34,702 bases of DNA from Lachnospiraceae bacterium UBA3850 (GCA_002392655.1 DGHK01000053.1:1-34702); one strand, 5' to 3'; numbered from the stretch's first letter, positions 16,554-24,759 are shown. The notes: generated by a model from the sequence alone, not told the origin. Numbers and translations are program-made.

Positions 16554-17606
16554 ATGAACAATATACCACTTAGAATCGAGCAGAATGAGACTGTCCTATT
16601 TAATGCAAACCTTAATCCACTTGGAATTCCTGAGTCCGTAAAGAGGGCAATTAAGGATAATATATCTTCAATCGTCAAATATCCCGATATATATTATACA
16701 AAGCTAAAAAAAGCCGTTGCAGAGTACGTTGATGTACCTCTGGACAATGTGGTTATGGGAAACGGTTCTACTGATCTTCTGAAGCTTTTTGCTGCACTCA
16801 TCACTCCAAAGAAGGTGCAGCTTATTTCCCCGAGCTCCTCTGAATATGAAAATGTATTCAAGGCTTATAATGCCGAGATCACATTCTATGAGCTGGACGA
16901 GGAGAAGGATTTTGTTCTGGATATGGATGATTATATCTCAACTCTTTCCGAGGATACCGATATAACAGTCCTCTGCAATCCTAACAACCCGACCTCAAAG
17001 AAGGTTGAGCTAGCAGATGTAAAGAAGCTCGCCAGTGCATGTAAGGAGAAGGGTATATTTCTTCTGATAGATGAGATGTATATCGAGTTCCTTGATAATC
17101 ACCTCGACTATACTGCAATAAGTCTGATAGATGACTTTGACAATATCGCAGTTCTGAGAAGTGTATCAAAATTCTTTGCAGTTCCGGGACTCAGATTCGC
17201 GTATGCAATTATGAATAACGATGAATATCGCGAGATCATAGATATCATCACAACCAAAAACAATGTTGCATCTCTTTCAGCAATCGCTGTAACGGATATG
17301 TTCAAGGACGAGGAGTATATCAAAGAATCTCAGTCCATTATCCATACAGAGAGATCACTTGTGTATCTGGCGATGTCGACAAGCAAAACCATAAAGCTCT
17401 ATAAGCCTGACGCAAACTTCATGCTAGTAAAGCTTCTGAGAGACGATATAAACTCGGACGACGTAGCGCTTCACTGCAACAAACGCGGCATAATTATTCG
17501 AAAGGGTGATAATATAAGAGGCCTGTCAAAAAAATACATCAGGCTCTGTTTCATGAACCCGAAACAAAACGACCTGATGGTAAACACTATCCTTGAAATT
17601 GTGTAA
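16554..17606 (+). CDS. PLP-dependent aminotransferase (HisC/CobD-like)
   Basis: A fold-type I, class II aminotransferase of 350 residues. Motifs numbered from the ATG at 16554: NLNPLG (19-24), GNGSTD (69-74), CNPNNPT (141-147), DEMY (173-176, cofactor contacts), SVSK with K206 as the Schiff-base lysine, then LRFAYA with R214 for phosphate binding, and a C-terminal KKYIRLCF with the substrate-carboxylate Arg. The family includes histidinol-phosphate aminotransferase and L-threonine-phosphate decarboxylase (CobD). The LNPLG string slightly favours the CobD side, but neither his nor cobalamin genes are nearby, so the substrate is left open. The ATG at 16554 has AAAAGGA at 7 bases; an upstream TTG at 16530 is in frame but lacks a site. 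The next gene follows 24 bases later. Confidence 0.85.
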   Translation: MNNIPLRIEQNETVLFNANLNPLGIPESVKRAIKDNISSIVKYPDIYYTKLKKAVAEYVDVPLDNVVMGNGSTDLLKLFAALITPKKVQLISPSSSEYENVFKAYNAEITFYELDEEKDFVLDMDDYISTLSEDTDITVLCNPNNPTSKKVELADVKKLASACKEKGIFLLIDEMYIEFLDNHLDYTAISLIDDFDNIAVLRSVSKFFAVPGLRFAYAIMNNDEYREIIDIITTKNNVASLSAIAVTDMFKDEEYIKESQSIIHTERSLVYLAMSTSKTIKLYKPDANFMLVKLLRDDINSDDVALHCNKRGIIIRKGDNIRGLSKKYIRLCFMNPKQNDLMVNTILEIV

Positions 17607-17630
17607 CTACTCCGAAGGAGAATAAAATGT

Positions 17631-18824
17631 ATGAAAGATAATAAATCTAAACGGATTAGCTTCATTCATAAAATTCCCGGATTAAAAAGAATGGACGAGG
17701 TAACTATCGAAAACGACATCCGATATAGAGGTCCACTTTCCTATCGCCACCTGAGAATCCTGGCATGGGGACTTCTAATCGCTACACAGGCATATACCTC
17801 CTATATTCAGGAACGAACATTTGCCGGAAAAAAGATAAACCCGATCGGCATGAGTCTAATAGACAATCTTTCTTATCTTGTTATGCCGCTTTTTCTTATT
17901 GCAGTGTTCGCTATCATCCTTGACGGACGCGAACGCTACAAAGAAATGATCATTATGTACGCCTCTGCCGCACTTGGAATTGCCATACTCTATTTTTTCA
18001 TTGTAGAAAGATATGCGGTAGGTGTATTCACTTCCTTTACCAAAGAATCAAGAGCAGCTGCAGAAAAAACTATATGCAGTCTGATCACAGGCGGACCGGA
18101 GGGATCAGGACATCTGGAATTCAACATCTTTATTGATATCCTTTTATGCGTACTTTTTATGTTCTTTGTAAACCATACGCCTAAAAAAAGATTTCCAGGA
18201 AAGAAAATCATAATTTTCCGATCATTTGCATTGATACCGATTATCTATGAAATAGTATCAAATGTTTTGAAAATCGGCGCAACTACAGGTGCATTTAAGC
18301 TACCGCTTTTTGTATTTCCATTCCTTACTACAAAACCACCTGTAATGTTTTTGATGTTTACCGTGCTGGTACTTATCATGAAAAACCGTGAAAAGGTTTT
18401 CATACGCAGAGGAAAAACACACGAGGACTATAATGCATTTCTCAAAACCAACACAAATTCATTTCAGTTTTCCCTGATATTTGTTGTGGCTTTTGTTGTT
18501 TTTGCCATTATAGATAAGATATCATTTAACGTACTTAATTCCATCTTCACATCAGGTATTACAAAAGATAATAGCTTGGAATCATTTGATCAGCTTATTT
18601 CATGGGCAATGAAAATCAACCAATGGGGCTTCGGAGATATGTTCACAATGCTGTGGCTTGCTCCGTTTATGATGCTCTTTTCTTACACAAGAAAACACAG
18701 ACGAGTTATTATTGATATATTTATCCCTATTGTCGGAGTGGCCTCTATGATCATCGTGGAGATTGAATATTTATATCATATCATATGTGATTTAGCCAGC
18801 AGCGGATTGCCACTTTCACCGTGA
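17631..18824 (+). CDS. Polytopic membrane protein of unknown function
   Basis: A 397-residue protein with about 8 to 10 hydrophobic segments, starting with a cytoplasmic, basic N-terminus (about 1-45). I do not recognise a family, and no catalytic motif or transporter signature is evident. A charged loop around 255-275 separates two clusters of helices. GAAGGAG (17614-17620) is 10 bases before the ATG; another ATG at 17627 is out of frame and stops after four codons. It probably shares a transcript with the aminotransferase. Its 3' end overlaps the last 9 bases of the convergent channel gene. Confidence 0.7.
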   Translation: MKDNKSKRISFIHKIPGLKRMDEVTIENDIRYRGPLSYRHLRILAWGLLIATQAYTSYIQERTFAGKKINPIGMSLIDNLSYLVMPLFLIAVFAIILDGRERYKEMIIMYASAALGIAILYFFIVERYAVGVFTSFTKESRAAAEKTICSLITGGPEGSGHLEFNIFIDILLCVLFMFFVNHTPKKRFPGKKIIIFRSFALIPIIYEIVSNVLKIGATTGAFKLPLFVFPFLTTKPPVMFLMFTVLVLIMKNREKVFIRRGKTHEDYNAFLKTNTNSFQFSLIFVVAFVVFAIIDKISFNVLNSIFTSGITKDNSLESFDQLISWAMKINQWGFGDMFTMLWLAPFMMLFSYTRKHRRVIIDIFIPIVGVASMIIVEIEYLYHIICDLASSGLPLSP

Positions 18825-19670
18825 ATCATCCGATTCGTTTCTGACCTCATTATAGAAGTTCACGACCACGGATGTAATCATTGCAACGACCAGAATACCA
18901 TATATGCCTAGGAATACGGACATTACCCTTCCAATCGGTGTGATTGCAACTATGTCGCCAAAGCCTATGGTAGTAACCAGAGCGAAGCAGTACCAGAGTG
19001 CATCCGAATATTTTGCCATAGATGGTTCAAACATCTGAAATACAAATGAAAATGTTACAATAATCATCAAAAGACCAAAAAGAACCTGCAACGCGTAGGT
19101 TCTTTTTACTATTTTAAGAAGCGTATCCACCTGAATACGGTAGAATGAAATGGCAAGTATATGAAAAATAGTCCAAACGCTTATAGGAATGAATATAAAC
19201 GCTTCAATGATTGCTCCACCCAGCTCACCTGAGATTTCAAAAGCCATATAAAGCGCATATACCAGCACTCCCATAAACAGAACCTGAAAAATAATATTAT
19301 AAATCCTATGATTCAAAATCGCAGATACTACCCGGTTTGAGACAAAGATAAGATACAAAACCGCGACAATCACCCTCATCGCAGTAAGACCGCCTCCGGT
19401 TATGATTACTATTCCCCCCAAAAGCACATAAAGAACCGCATGACAGTAAAACCTGTATTCAGACAGCTTTGATTTACCACGTGTAATAAGCCCCCGAATT
19501 ACATTTTCCACACCTATCACAAACATAAGAACCGCCATAAGACCTACAGCATGGTTTGAAGCAAACGTTTGCCTTGTCATTGACAGAGATATTATTAAAA
19601 TGGCGAGGGAGAAAAAACTGTCCACGCCCATATATATCGACGTTTTATTATATTTCTTTTTTTCTTCCAT
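18816..19670 (-). CDS. Ion-channel protein with K+-type selectivity filter
   Basis: A 284-residue membrane protein. The C-terminal part is a two-helix pore unit (about 193-275) with the selectivity filter TTIGFGD at 233-239, the hallmark of potassium channels, although this version is GFG rather than GYG. The N-terminal part has about five hydrophobic segments (12-33, 40-60, 78-95, 97-118, 125-170) but none shows the repeated Arg pattern of a voltage sensor, so gating is unknown. No cytoplasmic RCK/TrkA domain is attached. An AAAGGAG site precedes the ATG. The end overlaps the convergent plus-strand gene by 9 bases. Confidence 0.8.
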   Translation of the reverse strand: MEEKKKYNKTSIYMGVDSFFSLAILIISLSMTRQTFASNHAVGLMAVLMFVIGVENVIRGLITRGKSKLSEYRFYCHAVLYVLLGGIVIITGGGLTAMRVIVAVLYLIFVSNRVVSAILNHRIYNIIFQVLFMGVLVYALYMAFEISGELGGAIIEAFIFIPISVWTIFHILAISFYRIQVDTLLKIVKRTYALQVLFGLLMIIVTFSFVFQMFEPSMAKYSDALWYCFALVTTIGFGDIVAITPIGRVMSVFLGIYGILVVAMITSVVVNFYNEVRNESDDSR

Positions 19671-19747
19671 CCTGTCTCCTTTCGGCGTTCGGTTCCATGT
19701 AGCTTATATACCATTATAGCCTATAGTCTCTTTCTATCCAATACCAA

Positions 19748-19781
19748 ATGTGGCGTATCCTTCGAAAAGAATACGCCACAT
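19748..19781. repeat. Perfect 11-bp inverted repeat
   Basis: ATGTGGCGTAT and ATACGCCACAT are separated by 12 bases. There is no T-run on either side, so it is a weak candidate terminator. It could be a regulatory hairpin or binding site in the 314-bp gap between the divergent channel and XRE-REC genes. Confidence 0.6.
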
Positions 19782-19865
19782 CGTTATGGTGTAAAGAGAG
19801 AAATGGTTTTTTATAGATCAATTATTTGATCAAATACATTATACTATTTATTTCATCAAAAAAAC

Positions 19866-19880
19866 GTGACAATATGTCAC
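19866..19880. promoter_or_regulatory. Palindromic site GTGAC-N5-GTCAC upstream of the XRE-REC gene
   Basis: GTGAC and GTCAC flank AATAT, about 105 bases before the start of the XRE-receiver gene. The layout resembles a dimeric regulator site. Which regulator binds it is unknown; self-regulation by the XRE domain is one possibility. Confidence 0.4.
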
Positions 19881-19984
19881 ATATCTGAAAAACGCTCAAG
19901 TTTTGTTGTACATTTTTATTTCAAAGCGTTAAACTTGTACTTAGAAATACTTGCAATAAAAACAGCTTTTTCGGAGACGAAATC

Positions 19985-20569
19985 ATGGTTAAGAATTTTG
20001 CATATAATCTAAAAAAGATCAGGTCTGAGAGGGGTGTCTCCCAGCAGCAGCTGGCCAACCTGCTTTTTGTTGACAGATCCAGTATAGCCAATTGGGAAAA
20101 CGGACGCCGTATTCCGGACGCCGTTATTATGTCCAGACTGGCACAGTTTTTCAACGTTGATATCTCTTACTTTCTCTCAGACGAAGAAATAGAAACTCCA
20201 AATGTAATTATAGTTGATGATGAGGAAATCATCCTGTCCGGTACTATTCCCGTTCTCACCGAAGCTATGCCTAATGCTTCTATTACAGGCTTCAACAGAG
20301 TTTCGGAGGTTCTTCAGTTTGCCGAAAATAACGAAATCGATATCGCCTTTCTGGATATAGAGCTTGGAAAAAACAGCGGAATAGAGCTTTGTGAAAAGCT
20401 TCTGAGCATACGTCCGGTTACCAATGTCATCTTTCTAACAAGCTATCCGGGCTACTCTATTGATGCCTGGGATACAAAAGCAAGTGGTTTCCTTGTGAAA
20501 CCGGCAAGTCTGGAGGATATTCAAAGCCAGCTAAAGAAGCTTCGCCATCCCGTTAAAGGACTTTACTAG
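19985..20569 (+). CDS. XRE-family HTH fused to a response-regulator receiver domain
   Basis: A 194-residue transcription regulator. Residues 6-65 form an XRE/Cro-type helix-turn-helix (LKKIRSERGVSQQQLANLLF, SSIANWENGRRIP). Residues 73-187 form a CheY-like receiver with the acidic pair D78/D79, phosphoacceptor D124 (IAFLDIEL), T152 and K172 (FLVKPAS) in place. The order is reversed from the usual receiver-then-HTH layout and the DNA-binding domain is of an unusual class for a response regulator. The receiver wording (FLTSYPGYSIDAWDTKASGFLVKP) is close to receivers that normally pair with LytTR outputs. CGGAG lies 8 bases before the ATG. It is 24 bases upstream of its likely kinase partner. Confidence 0.9.
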   Translation: MVKNFAYNLKKIRSERGVSQQQLANLLFVDRSSIANWENGRRIPDAVIMSRLAQFFNVDISYFLSDEEIETPNVIIVDDEEIILSGTIPVLTEAMPNASITGFNRVSEVLQFAENNEIDIAFLDIELGKNSGIELCEKLLSIRPVTNVIFLTSYPGYSIDAWDTKASGFLVKPASLEDIQSQLKKLRHPVKGLY

Positions 20570-20593
20570 ACTACACTTACCAAGGAGTTCAAG

Positions 20594-21883
20594 ATGGATC
20601 ATTACTTAGCATATGAAATAATAAATATTGTATTCTCGTTTACCGGAATGATCCTTTCACTTTTAGGACTTGTATTTTCTATGTCCTTTAGACACCTGAA
20701 CAAATTCGCCCGTTATATGTTCATCATTTTCTTTTCTACTCTGATAGCATATAGTACATCAAATGTAGTATTCCTTGTAAGCATTGATCTACTTGATGAA
20801 AACTTTGTATTATTATCAAAGCTTTCACTGTTTTTTGAATCACTCTTTTCAGCATCTTTAATGCCGCTTATTACTGTTACAATCATACACGCAACCCACA
20901 GAAATCCAAAAAAAAGCAAGTCTCTCCGGGCTGTAATATCATTGTTTTTTATATATGTTGTTCTTCTGATCATCACTCAGTTTACAACCTTCATCTATTA
21001 CATCACGCCCGATAATTCGTATCACAGAGGCTCTTACTACCCACTACTACTGGTACCGCCTATTCTTATGATGTTTATTAACCTCACTTATTTATTTAAA
21101 AATCGAAAGAACATAACAAGAAATCACCTTGTATTTTTTTCTTTATACATAATTATTCCTCTCATATGTATGCTAATCCAGACGGCTTTGTATGGAATCC
21201 AGTTCATAGTTATAGGTACAACCATTGCAGCTATACTTATGTTTAGATCTGTCGTAGCTGAACAGCTGACACTTTACGTCGAACAACAGAATGCTATGGC
21301 CAAGCAAAAGACAGATATAATGCTCCTCCAGATGAAACCACATTTTATTTACAATACAATGTCCAGTATTTACTACCTCTGCGCACAGGATCCGAAGAAG
21401 GCTCAGACTTTAGTCGGAGACTTTACGTCTTATCTGAGAAAAAATATGAGTGCCATAGCAACGCAGGAGCTCATACCATTTTCAGAGGAGCTCGAACACA
21501 CAAGAGCATATCTCGCTGTTGAAAAGGCAAGATACGAGAAGCTTTTGTTTGTCGATTATAAACCTGAGTATACTGATTTCTCACTCCCACCGTTGACGCT
21601 TCAGCCTATCGTTGAGAACTCTGTAAAGCACGGGCTGGACCAGGATCTTCCACCACTGCATGTGCAGGTTCATACATATCAAAAAGACGAAAATGTGTAT
21701 ATTGTGGTAAAGGATAACGGGCCGGGATATGACCCAACAGAGAATCAAACAGAGAATCAAAGAAAAGTTCATATCGGATTAGACAGCGTTAAAGAACGAC
21801 TGAAGCTCATGTGTAATGGCACAATAAAAATAGAGGCCGCCCAAGAAGGCGGCACAATAGTTACTATATGTATACGTAAGTGA
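20594..21883 (+). CDS. LytS-type sensor histidine kinase with multi-helix N-terminus
   Basis: A 429-residue membrane kinase. About seven hydrophobic segments occupy residues 8-220. The His_kinase domain follows with H250 in LQMKPHFIYNTMSSI, the wording of the LytS/YehU/AgrC-neighbouring HPK8 class. The HATPase_c domain has the N-box LQPIVENSVKHGL (N342), the G1 box KDNGPGYDP (373-381) and GLDSVKERL. The signal sensed by the membrane part is unknown; no classical extracellular sensor domain is present. AAGGAG precedes the ATG at 8 bases. It should phosphorylate D124 of the XRE-receiver protein encoded immediately upstream. Confidence 0.92.
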   Translation: MDHYLAYEIINIVFSFTGMILSLLGLVFSMSFRHLNKFARYMFIIFFSTLIAYSTSNVVFLVSIDLLDENFVLLSKLSLFFESLFSASLMPLITVTIIHATHRNPKKSKSLRAVISLFFIYVVLLIITQFTTFIYYITPDNSYHRGSYYPLLLVPPILMMFINLTYLFKNRKNITRNHLVFFSLYIIIPLICMLIQTALYGIQFIVIGTTIAAILMFRSVVAEQLTLYVEQQNAMAKQKTDIMLLQMKPHFIYNTMSSIYYLCAQDPKKAQTLVGDFTSYLRKNMSAIATQELIPFSEELEHTRAYLAVEKARYEKLLFVDYKPEYTDFSLPPLTLQPIVENSVKHGLDQDLPPLHVQVHTYQKDENVYIVVKDNGPGYDPTENQTENQRKVHIGLDSVKERLKLMCNGTIKIEAAQEGGTIVTICIRK

Positions 21884-21891
21884 TATATCTG

Positions 21892-22713
21892 TTATTTACC
21901 AAATGTGTTAGGCATTGCATTTTTAATTATATTCATATACCAGTCTATCAGCTGATTTCCATAAAGGGAGGCAAGCACCAGACCTATACAAAGTGAAGGT
22001 CCAAATGGCATATGCTCTTTTCCATCCTTCTTTTTTTTCGACATAAGAACTATACCGATAACCGCTCCAACTATCAGTCCGATAAGGAACGAAACAAGTG
22101 TTCCCTTCCAGCCAAGCAGCAGTCCTGCAGCCGCCATAAGCTTGATATCTCCTCCACCAAAAGCACCGGCCACAAGAAGTGTAACAACCAGCATAAATAC
22201 GCTGACTGAGAAAAAGCCTATAAGTCTTGATTGCCAGGATATCCCCAGAAGTCCGTCCTCTGACTTAGATATAAAGGAGCCAACCAGACAGATAATTCCA
22301 AGTGCAAGTATGATCAGATTGAGTACCGGTGGAATCTCCATAGTGTCCATATCAACAAACGCTATGATTGTAAGTATCGTAAAGAATATAAAGTATACAG
22401 CCACATCAAATGTTAATCCAAAGGTATATCCGGCAAGGCATCCCAAAACGCCTCCAAGGATGGCTGTCACTATAAATCTAGCCTTATACTCTGCATATAC
22501 ATCCTTAAACCCTATCTTGAGTTTTCCTTTTTCGATTATCTTTGACTCTTCAAATGCCTGCTTCTCAGCCTTGGTCATCTTGCCGTCAACATCCTCGTCA
22601 TACTCCTCCTGACTTCTTACTCTTGCAACAAGTCTTCGTATGATGACATTAAGCGGAATATATATGATGACTCCTGCTAACGCCAGCAGGATAGTTAATA
22701 ATGCTTTGTTCAT
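21892..22713 (-). CDS. Type IV prepilin peptidase (A24 family)
   Basis: A 273-residue membrane aspartic protease with about seven hydrophobic segments. The two catalytic aspartates lie in VDMDTMEIP and in the GxGD motif GGGDIKLMAAAG, with the usual PFGPSL string near the end. Such enzymes cleave the leader peptides of type IV pilins or competence pseudopilins. The N-terminus keeps a relic of the PilD start (IPLNVIIRRL), but the CxxC pairs of the methylase domain are missing and a charged loop takes their place, so it may process without methylating. AGAGGT precedes the ATG. No pilin or pilus ATPase genes lie in the window. It converges with the histidine kinase gene with an 8-bp gap. Confidence 0.85.
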   Translation of the reverse strand: MNKALLTILLALAGVIIYIPLNVIIRRLVARVRSQEEYDEDVDGKMTKAEKQAFEESKIIEKGKLKIGFKDVYAEYKARFIVTAILGGVLGCLAGYTFGLTFDVAVYFIFFTILTIIAFVDMDTMEIPPVLNLIILALGIICLVGSFISKSEDGLLGISWQSRLIGFFSVSVFMLVVTLLVAGAFGGGDIKLMAAAGLLLGWKGTLVSFLIGLIVGAVIGIVLMSKKKKDGKEHMPFGPSLCIGLVLASLYGNQLIDWYMNIIKNAMPNTFGK

Positions 22714-22900
22714 TTATCTAACCTCTTTTTTAATTGCTACAGCATACTAAACTATAATATATTTCGACTCATTCTTCAATCACAAAAATGCAGCAACTCT
22801 GTCAAGTAATCGTTGGCACGATTCCTATCATATAAATATTTCTTATACGCCTCGCATCTGCCATAATACTTTTCTCTGCTATATACACCCCTATTTTTCG

Positions 22901-22916
22901 TTTGACGCTCGTCAAA
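22901..22916. promoter_or_regulatory. Operator 1 of the kinase/HTH module
   Basis: TTTGACGCTCGTCAAA: 7-bp arms around a CT centre. It overlaps the -35 box of the module promoter, so a bound repressor would block RNA polymerase. Confidence 0.75.
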
Positions 22917-22931
22917 TAAAAGAGTTATAAT
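22902..22931 (+). promoter_or_regulatory. Promoter of the kinase/HTH module
   Basis: TTGACG (22902-22907), 18-bp spacer, TATAAT (22926-22931). It lies 48 bases before the kinase start and its -35 is inside operator 1. Confidence 0.7.
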
Positions 22932-22941
22932 ATATGTAATA

Positions 22942-22963
22942 TTATTTGACGCTCGTCAAATAA
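22942..22963. promoter_or_regulatory. Operator 2 of the kinase/HTH module
   Basis: The same 16-base palindrome as operator 1 (22945-22960), here extended to 10-bp arms (TTATTTGACG/CGTCAAATAA). Its centre is 44 bp from that of operator 1, about four helical turns, and it falls between the transcription start and the ribosome site. Confidence 0.75.
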
Positions 22964-22979
22964 ATGTGAGGTGATTTAT

Positions 22980-23795
22980 ATGATGGAAACAAAGATTATA
23001 AAAGAAAAAACAGATCTTACATACCTAAATTGGTCGCACGCTCGTAGTTCAAGCGGAACCGCCGGAACATTTCTCAAATCAGAATCTATTATTGAAGGAA
23101 GAAAGATATATTATAAGCTTTCAAACTTTGATTACTTACATGGTGTAGTTGGTCATGAATGTGTAAATGAGATAATAGTTGATAGGCTACTCACTGTTCT
23201 GGGGGTGCCACACCTATCATATAAGTTAATTAATGCTGTGATTGAGATAGATGGAAAAAGCTATAATACATATCTAGCCGCATCGGAAGATTTTAAACAG
23301 CCCGGAGAGAGTAAAACGGCATTGGATAATTACTTTCGGGTAAATGCTAAAGAAGGTGAAACTCCATACGAATTCTGCGTAAGGAACAGATGGAGAAAAT
23401 ATGTAGATACGATGATTGTAGTGGATTTTCTTATACTAAATCGCGATAGACATGGAGCAAATATCGAGGTTCTCAGAAATCCACGAAAAAAAACCGTCAG
23501 ACTTGCTCCGCTTTTTGATCATGGACTGTCTCTTCTCTATTCCTGCATAAATGAAAAAGAAATAAAAGCATATGACATTATGGAAGATAAGAGATGCCAG
23601 AATTTCATCGGTGGATATTCATGCTATGAAAACCTTAGTTTAGTAAAAGACAAGAGTAAATCCTTAATTAGTAAACTGACTCCTTCAGATAAGGCCTATA
23701 TCTTTGAAGATCTTGAAGGAATAATTTCAGATGAGCATATAGATAAGATATGGAACATGATATATGAGAGGTATAAAATATATGAAAGCCTATGA
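22980..23795 (+). CDS. HipA/CtkA-like Ser/Thr kinase, putative toxin
   Basis: A single-domain protein of 271 residues. It has a Gly-rich loop near the N-terminus (SSSGTAGTFLKSE), a nearby Lys in KIYYKLS (K46), the catalytic loop LNRDRHGAN (Asp about 156, Asn about 161) and the metal-binding APLFDHGLS (Asp about 180). These are the marks of HipA-fold kinases, whose toxins phosphorylate translation factors or tRNA synthetases. It lacks the HipA N-terminal subdomain, as in CtkA and HipT. GTG at 22971 is in frame, but GAGGTG fits the ATG at 22980. The gene comes first, before its partner, and is preceded by two identical operators. Target unknown. A toxin role is inferred from family and layout. 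Confidence 0.8.
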   Translation: MMETKIIKEKTDLTYLNWSHARSSSGTAGTFLKSESIIEGRKIYYKLSNFDYLHGVVGHECVNEIIVDRLLTVLGVPHLSYKLINAVIEIDGKSYNTYLAASEDFKQPGESKTALDNYFRVNAKEGETPYEFCVRNRWRKYVDTMIVVDFLILNRDRHGANIEVLRNPRKKTVRLAPLFDHGLSLLYSCINEKEIKAYDIMEDKRCQNFIGGYSCYENLSLVKDKSKSLISKLTPSDKAYIFEDLEGIISDEHIDKIWNMIYERYKIYESL

Positions 23796-24606
23796 AATAA
23801 GAGAGTCTGCATCTGAAACAAGTATAGGTGTTCTCCTATACTATGAACAGAAGAAAACTTCTATTATCGAATTAGATGATACACTTGATGAATGGACAGC
23901 TCCTCTTCTCTTCTCCGGCTTCGTAAAATCAGGTGTATTTACCATTCCGAGAGATATAAGTCTTGCATGGATTCGTGAGCGAGTTATACCAAGTGGCAGG
24001 CAAAATATAAACAGTATATTGAATCGTCATAAACTAAAAGAATATGATGAAATGAACCTGCTTGAGTTATCTGAGGGGAAATGTTCTCAAGATTCACTAT
24101 ATATTAGAAAAACAGATGAACTTCCTATATATGTATCTGAAAGAATGAAACACAATCTTGCAGATATCACATTACTGAATGAAAATACTCTACTTTGTTT
24201 TTTTAGGGATGACTCGGTTAAAAGAGTAAAGCTTGAGCTTCTTGGAAATGTAATGCAAAAAGAAAAAAGAGCAAAGAAAAGTGATATTGATAAGATTACA
24301 AAAAATGAAAAACTATATAAATCCGCTAAGATAGGAGCCGGCGGATACTTTTTGACATTTAATAATTCAATAGATATTCCGACTTCTCTACTCTACGAAG
24401 CCGGGAAAAGTATAGATATTAAATATAGCGAAATATTGGAATTTATACAGAAAAACACTGTGGATACAACAGAAAGCTATGAGATACTGGGATGCACACG
24501 TCAAAACATTTCTTATTTAGTAAAGCATGATCAGCTTCCGGTTTTAAAACACGGAGTAAATGGCAATTTATATCTGCGAAGCGATATAGAGAAAAATCTT
24601 TGGTGA
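23782..24606 (+). CDS. DUF2442/HTH protein, putative antitoxin-repressor of the HipA-like kinase
   Basis: A 274-residue protein in three parts. Residues about 62-108 carry a helical motif (WIRERVIPSGRQNINSIL, LKEYD) that I associate with HipA-like kinase loci in Firmicutes. Residues about 120-208 resemble DUF2442 (NLADITLLNENTLLCFF, then GAGGYFLTFNNSIDIP). The last 45 residues form a small helix-turn-helix (YEILGCTRQNISYLVKHD, then GNLYLRSDIEK) like excisionase/MerR N-termini. It overlaps the kinase gene by 14 bases. AGAGG fits the ATG at 23782 better than that at 23764. The HTH makes it the likely repressor acting on the twin operators, and it is the probable neutraliser of the kinase. Both roles are inferred. 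Confidence 0.7.
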   Translation: MKAYEIRESASETSIGVLLYYEQKKTSIIELDDTLDEWTAPLLFSGFVKSGVFTIPRDISLAWIRERVIPSGRQNINSILNRHKLKEYDEMNLLELSEGKCSQDSLYIRKTDELPIYVSERMKHNLADITLLNENTLLCFFRDDSVKRVKLELLGNVMQKEKRAKKSDIDKITKNEKLYKSAKIGAGGYFLTFNNSIDIPTSLLYEAGKSIDIKYSEILEFIQKNTVDTTESYEILGCTRQNISYLVKHDQLPVLKHGVNGNLYLRSDIEKNLW

Positions 24607-24631
24607 TATTCAAAGACAGCCTTGCTACAAT

Positions 24632-24759
24632 AATACAATATGATTTGGGTGTCAATTTTCTTTATATTCCTCCACAAAAATAAAGCACCATCTGTACTAC
24701 GTTATCGTAATACAGATGGTGCTTTCATATTAATTATCATAAGCTAAGGTTAAGTGTGT
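24632..24759. repeat. 3'-flank repeat, copy 1
   Basis: This 128-bp stretch between the antitoxin gene and the first surface protein gene recurs at 29243-29370 with four mismatches and no gaps. It contains the terminator of the surface protein gene. Homology continues into the coding 3' ends of both surface genes. Confidence 0.9.
24682..24725 (-). terminator. Terminator of the first surface protein gene
   Basis: A 15-bp perfect stem (AAAGCACCATCTGTA / TACAGATGGTGCTTT) with an inner TACG/CGTA pair. On the minus strand it is followed by TTTATTTTT. It may also stop plus-strand transcripts of the kinase module. Confidence 0.85.

Noticed and set aside
21836..21853. GC-rich hairpin near the end of the histidine kinase gene as a terminator
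   Set aside because: The GCCGCC/GGCGGC stem is inside the coding sequence and has no T-run behind it.
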